From Persephonella sp. (lineage in GTDB: Bacteria > Aquificota > Aquificia > Aquificales > Hydrogenothermaceae), in contig JALWKR010000319.1 in assembly GCA_027081375.1 (NCBI GenBank), positions 1 through 9,208 on the forward strand: a DNA stretch of 9,208 bases. The letters are read 5' to 3'. The translations under genes were made by a program, and so were the position numbers. Each line of letters starts with the position of its first letter. The stretch's first letter is position 1. Of this stretch, positions 5,749 through 9,208 are shown piece after piece. The notes below the pieces were generated by a model. It was not told the origin of the DNA, made no database searches, and saw only the letters and a program-made list of their open reading frames with translations.

Positions 5749-7053
5749 GAAATCTTTGCTACAGGTCTTAACTACAAAACCGCCCCAGTTGAAATAAGAG
5801 AGAAACTATCAATAAAAGATGAAGAAATTCAATCTGTTCTAGATAAACTCTCTGAAAATCAGCATATTTATGAGATATGCCTTCTATCCACATGTAATAG
5901 AGTAGAAGTCTACGGTGTTTCTGATAACTTAGAAGAAGCATATAAATGGATTTTAGATGTATTTTCAAAAATATCAGATCTAAATAAAGATATATTAAAA
6001 AATCATATTTTTTTCTATAAAGACAGGGAAGCCATTAAACATATTTTCAGAGTTTCAGCAAGTCTTGATTCTATGGTAATTGGGGAACCTCAGATTGTAT
6101 GTCAGTTTAAAGATTCATTTTCAATAGCAAGAGAAAGCAAAACTGTAAGACATATACTAACAAAACTGTTTGATAAGGCTTTAAATGTATCAAAAAGGAT
6201 AAGAACCTCCACAGGTATAAGTAAAAGGGCTGTATCAATAAGCTATGCTGCTGTTGAACTTGCAAAAAAGATATTTGGGGATTTATCAGAAAAGAATGTT
6301 CTTCTTCTTGGTGCAGGAGAAATGGCTGAACTTGCTGCGAGACATTTGGCTTCAACAGGAGTTAAACATATATTTGTTTCAAACAGAACTTTTGAAAAAG
6401 CAGTCCAGCTTGCAGAAGAATTTGGCGGAAGTGCAATTTCTTTTAATAAACTTTATGAGTTTTTACCTGAAGCAGATATTATCATTGTTTCAACAGGAGC
6501 AAAAGAGCCTATTCTAAGGAAAGAACATTTTGAAAAGATAAATAAAAAGAGACATGGTGAACCTATCTTTATTATAGATATATCTGTTCCAAGAAACGTT
6601 TCTGAAGATGTAAATGAAATTGAAAATATTTATCTGTACAACATTGATGATCTTAAATCTGTAGTTGATAAAAATCTTCAGGAAAGAAAGGTTGCTGCAG
6701 CAGCTGCTGAAATTATGCTAGAACAAGAGGTTGCTAAGTTTGAAAAATGGTTAAATCAGAGAAAAGCTGCTCCAGCTATAGCTAAGGTAAGAAACTACGC
6801 AGATGAAGTTGTTAAATATCAACTGGAAAAACTCTTTAGCCAGATGCCTTATTTAAATGAAAAAGAAAGAGAAAGAATTGAGCTTGCTATGAAATCTGTA
6901 ATAAACAAAATTCTTCACAGACCAACAATGTACATAAAAGAGAAGGCTTCTTCTGAAGAGGGAGACCTGTACATAAAAATGTTTGAGGAGATGTTTAGTA
7001 GAAAATGGGACTACAGGAAGATAAAGGAAGAAAGCAAAAGGAAAAAGAGTTAA
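5746..7053 (+). CDS. hemA: Glutamyl-tRNA reductase
   Basis: Cytosolic NADPH-dependent enzyme that reduces Glu-tRNA(Glu) to glutamate-1-semialdehyde, the first committed step of the C5 route to haem and other tetrapyrroles. From the chosen ATG the protein is 435 aa, normal for the family. The N-terminal catalytic domain contains [15 protein letters not shown] (7-21) and [12 protein letters not shown] (46-57) with nucleophile Cys50; His99 precedes [14 protein letters not shown] (104-117). The nucleotide-binding domain starts at [18 protein letters not shown] (184-201), with the SNRT segment (212-215). IIDISVPRN (276-284) is also conserved. The C-terminal helical dimerisation region runs from about 310, with HRPT at 391-394. 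It starts the plus-strand operon and overlaps lptC by 49 nt. In many bacteria GluTR is controlled by haem through the N-terminus; nothing here shows this directly. Confidence 0.97.
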   Translation: MEIFATGLNYKTAPVEIREKLSIKDEEIQSVLDKLSENQHIYEICLLSTCNRVEVYGVSDNLEEAYKWILDVFSKISDLNKDILKNHIFFYKDREAIKHIFRVSASLDSMVIGEPQIVCQFKDSFSIARESKTVRHILTKLFDKALNVSKRIRTSTGISKRAVSISYAAVELAKKIFGDLSEKNVLLLGAGEMAELAARHLASTGVKHIFVSNRTFEKAVQLAEEFGGSAISFNKLYEFLPEADIIIVSTGAKEPILRKEHFEKINKKRHGEPIFIIDISVPRNVSEDVNEIENIYLYNIDDLKSVVDKNLQERKVAAAAAEIMLEQEVAKFEKWLNQRKAAPAIAKVRNYADEVVKYQLEKLFSQMPYLNEKERERIELAMKSVINKILHRPTMYIKEKASSEEGDLYIKMFEEMFSRKWDYRKIKEESKRKKS

Positions 7054-7562
7054 GTAAAAAAATATTTCCAATTCTCCTCATTGTTTTTATTGGAAGTTTT
7101 TTGTTTAAAGAGATTCAAGACAGATATACAAGATCAAAGATTTTGTCTTTAAATTTTGGAAAATCAGAGATACAGGATTTTTTAGTTGTTGGAAAAGGAA
7201 AAAACAGATTTATTGTCAGAGGTTTAAAACTGATAGATGAAGGTTCCCAGATGTATATAAATAAATTTTTGCTGTCCTATATAAAAGAAGGAGATGCAAT
7301 GAATATTAAATCTGAGAAGGCAATCTTTTCTAAGGAGAATAATACTCTCCTTCTTGATGGAAATGTAAATTTTCTAAGTAAAGATTTAATTATAGAAACT
7401 CCAGTAGTCAAGATAGACCTTTTAAAAAAAGTAGCGGAAAACGATAATGATGTTCTAATAAAAATAAAAACTTTTACAACCTACGGTAAAAATCTATTTG
7501 TAGACCTGAAAAATGATATTTTACAGTTAGAAAAAGTAAAATCTATTATCAGAGGTTCCTAA
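7005..7562 (+). CDS. lptC: LPS export protein LptC-like
   Basis: A 185-aa protein with a single N-terminal membrane anchor (about 20-36, [14 protein letters not shown]) and a periplasmic beta-jellyroll-type region. In the family, LptC receives LPS from the LptB2FG transporter and passes it to LptA. The segment [35 protein letters not shown] (about 103-137) has the expected 'build-up of strands around GNV' pattern, and lptA follows at once. The ATG at 7005 lies 49 nt inside hemA. Two in-frame TAG codons at 6996-7001 stand just before it, so it is the most upstream possible start, and no good downstream start precedes the membrane span. The ribosome site is poor (GAGGAG about 14 nt away), which suggests coupling to hemA translation. 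The first ~19 residues are very polar and basic, fitting a cytoplasmic tail. Confidence 0.85.
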   Translation: MGLQEDKGRKQKEKELSKKIFPILLIVFIGSFLFKEIQDRYTRSKILSLNFGKSEIQDFLVVGKGKNRFIVRGLKLIDEGSQMYINKFLLSYIKEGDAMNIKSEKAIFSKENNTLLLDGNVNFLSKDLIIETPVVKIDLLKKVAENDNDVLIKIKTFTTYGKNLFVDLKNDILQLEKVKSIIRGS

Positions 7563-8012
7563 ATGAAAAAAATAATAATTTTTCTTTTACTGGTTTTTAT
7601 CACACTTTCCTATGGAAAAACAAAAAAGGTTATTCCTATTGTTATAGAAGCAGACCAATTAGTATTTAAAAAGAAAGAAAATTTAGCTGTATACAAAGGA
7701 AATGTTTCTATAAAAAGAGGAGATATAAAGATAAAATCTAATGAACTTGATGTTTATATAGGAAAAAAAGGAAAACTTGAGAAAGTTATAGCTAAAGGTA
7801 ACGTTAGATTTTCAAAGGGAAAAAGTATAGAAGGTAATGCAAATCTAGCTATTCTAGAAGAGGATAAAATAACATTAAAAGGAAATGCAAAAATTAAACA
7901 AAATTCCAATATTATCGAAGGAGATATTATTGTTTATGATATAAAAACAGGAACTGTTGAGGTAAAAGGTAAAAAAGGGAAAGTTAGAACTATTATATTC
8001 CCTGAAGATTAA
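7563..8012 (+). CDS. lptA: Periplasmic LPS transport protein LptA (OstA-like)
   Basis: A 149-aa periplasmic bridge protein that polymerises into the beta-jellyroll path carrying LPS from LptC to LptD. A signal peptide covers about residues 1-18 (MKKIIIFLLLVFITLSYG), probably cut after Gly18. The mature part is the OstA/LptA repeat pattern: VIEADQLVFKKKENLAVYKGNVSI, then IKSNELDVYI, VIAKGNVRFSKG and KGNAKIKQ, with recurring 'GNV/GNA' turns between strands. The length is somewhat below the E. coli protein (185 aa) but normal for compact versions. The ATG touches the lptC stop with no gap, and AGAGG lies about 7 nt upstream. The usual partner lptB is not in this window. Very basic in composition, as expected for a protein handling anionic lipid. 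Confidence 0.92.
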   Translation: MKKIIIFLLLVFITLSYGKTKKVIPIVIEADQLVFKKKENLAVYKGNVSIKRGDIKIKSNELDVYIGKKGKLEKVIAKGNVRFSKGKSIEGNANLAILEEDKITLKGNAKIKQNSNIIEGDIIVYDIKTGTVEVKGKKGKVRTIIFPED

Positions 8013-8022
8013 TCTTTACAGG
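8001..8022 (+). promoter_or_regulatory. Inverted repeat spanning the lptA stop and next gene's ribosome site
   Basis: CCTG (8001-8004) and CAGG (8019-8022) flank the perfect 12-bp palindrome AAGATTAATCTT (8005-8016), with a 2-nt bulge. In RNA this folds into an 8-bp stem with a UUAA loop. The right arm contains the AGG that serves as ribosome site for the ATG at 8029, so the hairpin could limit translation of the downstream gene until ribosomes finishing lptA open it. The functional role is inference. Confidence 0.35.
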
Positions 8023-8028
8023 TAAGTT

Positions 8029-9208
8029 ATGCACAGAGAAGTTTATATATTGTTACTTACTATATCAATTTTTATATCTATCTCTGTTTTTGAAATTCTT
8101 TTAGCTTTAGGTCTTATTTATACCGTATACACATTATTAAAAGATAAAAACCTTTCAGGAAAATTTTCTTTCCCAATTTTTATATATGCTGCTGATACCC
8201 TTATCTCAACTTTTATTTTCAATAGACAATTCTTTGTAAAGAGCATAGAAGAAGGTTTTTTTCAATTTATTTACTTTTTTAAGGTAAAAAATATTAATTT
8301 CCTTTGGCTTAGAAACAGTATTATAAAAGCATTTATTTTTTTCGGAATTATTCTTATTCCTGTTGCTATTTATAGATACTTACATGAAGGGAAAACTCTT
8401 CTTTTATGGGGAAGTTCCTTTGAAACAGGTCATTTTTATGCTGTTTTTTCTATAGTCTCTTTTTTAGCAGGGCTATATTTTTATAAACAAAATAGAAAAG
8501 AGTTGTCTTATCTTTTTTTCTTTTTGATGATTGTTTTCTCTTTCATTGTGATCTTCTCTTTTAGAAGAACAGCTTTTTTAGAGTTTGTGATAGGACTTTT
8601 CCTTATAGGAATTGTTTTATATAAAAACAAAATACTTAAAACTAAAGAATTTGTTTCACTTTTAGTTTTTTTAGTAGTATTTTCTGTAGCTGATTACACA
8701 TTCATGTCTTACAAAGATTACAGATTTCAGCAGTTAAACAAAGTACTAAAAAAATCAGATTCTCTAGAAAAAGATTTAAATCTGATAACAAGCAGTAGAT
8801 ATGTAATATTTCTGGATGCCATTGATATTATAAAGACAGATATAAAAGAAAAAAACTGGATTAATATCTTAATAGGACATGGAATAAGGTGTGGAAGTTA
8901 TTTGCCACATAAACATGACAAAGAATGGAAAATATACGGCAGAGAAAGATATGAGTCTGTTTTTCTTATTTCTGAGTTTATAGAAAGGGGATTAATAGGA
9001 TTATTTGCTATTTTATGGATATTTTTTTCTGCGTTTAAGTTTTTATTTAGAATAAAAGTTTCTAATATGGAAGAAGGTTTATTTATCATTTTTTTAGTAC
9101 CGCTAATACTCCACCTTATAGGTATAACTTTTACGTTTTTCTGGGATGCCCTTTTGCCTTTATACTTTTTATTATTTAAAGTGGGAGAGGAGTATTTTGA
9201 AAGACATT
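8029..9208 (+). CDS. O-antigen ligase/polymerase-like polytopic membrane protein (Wzy_C-type), partial
   Basis: The frame is open from ATG 8029 to the right edge (393 codons seen); the C-terminus is missing. AGG lies 6 nt before the ATG, 16 nt after lptA. The protein has many hydrophobic spans (for example about 5-36, 98-117, 133-151, 160-177, 183-198, 208-222, 320-340 and 350-385) and one large hydrophilic, presumably periplasmic loop at about 223-317. Family-like elements are FSFRRTAFLEFVIGLFLIG (176-194), with the Arg pair before a span, SSRYVIFLDAI then LIGHGI (255-286), and ISEFIERGLIGLF (314-326). This layout is that of O-antigen ligases (WaaL) and Wzy-type polymerases, which join or extend undecaprenyl-linked glycans at the outer face of the inner membrane. 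Position behind lptCA favours an LPS role. The classical loop His motif is not clear, so ligase versus polymerase stays open. Confidence 0.75.
   Translation, partial: MHREVYILLLTISIFISISVFEILLALGLIYTVYTLLKDKNLSGKFSFPIFIYAADTLISTFIFNRQFFVKSIEEGFFQFIYFFKVKNINFLWLRNSIIKAFIFFGIILIPVAIYRYLHEGKTLLLWGSSFETGHFYAVFSIVSFLAGLYFYKQNRKELSYLFFFLMIVFSFIVIFSFRRTAFLEFVIGLFLIGIVLYKNKILKTKEFVSLLVFLVVFSVADYTFMSYKDYRFQQLNKVLKKSDSLEKDLNLITSSRYVIFLDAIDIIKTDIKEKNWINILIGHGIRCGSYLPHKHDKEWKIYGRERYESVFLISEFIERGLIGLFAILWIFFSAFKFLFRIKVSNMEEGLFIIFLVPLILHLIGITFTFFWDALLPLYFLLFKVGEEYFERH

Noticed and set aside
8898..9089. 63-codon ORF on the minus strand
   Set aside because: It is fully inside, and antisense to, the long open frame of the O-antigen ligase-like gene. 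It has no recognisable motif and no ribosome site that I could support.

Overview
The window is AT-rich (about one third G+C by eye) and comes from a Gram-negative bacterium, because it carries genes for lipopolysaccharide transport and for O-antigen ligation or polymerisation. The amino-acid symporter aligns without net offset to LeuT of Aquifex aeolicus at every binding-site position I checked. With the general gene style, this suggests a thermophilic Aquificota, most likely a low-GC Hydrogenothermaceae relative such as Sulfurihydrogenibium or Persephonella. The organism assignment is inference.

Everything left of about 5640 is on the minus strand and everything right of it is on the plus strand. 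Both halves are transcribed away from a short divergent promoter region at 5635-5745. There are no convergent genes, no gene-free stretch over 300 bases, no RNA genes, CRISPR arrays or insertion sequences.

Minus strand, transcribed right to left. First comes a nutrient/metabolism cluster: a LeuT-type Na+:amino-acid symporter, a previously untracked 44-codon single-span membrane peptide resembling the MetS small subunits of such transporters, nucleoside diphosphate kinase (ndk), and a DUF4149-like membrane protein. These genes overlap or abut. A promoter-like site then precedes a second cluster: an acidic roadblock-like/DUF8082-like protein, a classic Roadblock/LC7 protein, a DUF4388 (PATAN-like) protein and a Ras-like small GTPase. 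This is a 'conservon'-style GTPase switch module, probably for polarity, motility or surface behaviour. At the left edge is a partial Rpn/PD-(D/E)XK nuclease-like ORF, open in the same frame as the GTPase gene immediately after its stop.

Plus strand, left to right: hemA (glutamyl-tRNA reductase, first committed step of C5 tetrapyrrole synthesis), lptC and lptA (inner-membrane and periplasmic parts of the lipopolysaccharide bridge), and a polytopic O-antigen ligase/polymerase-like protein that runs off the right edge. Their spacing (49-nt overlap, 0-nt gap, 16-nt gap) indicates one operon joining haem synthesis to outer-membrane assembly.

The most noteworthy items are the small transporter-associated peptide, the four-gene GTPase module with its two-ended first protein, and the startless nuclease-like ORF.
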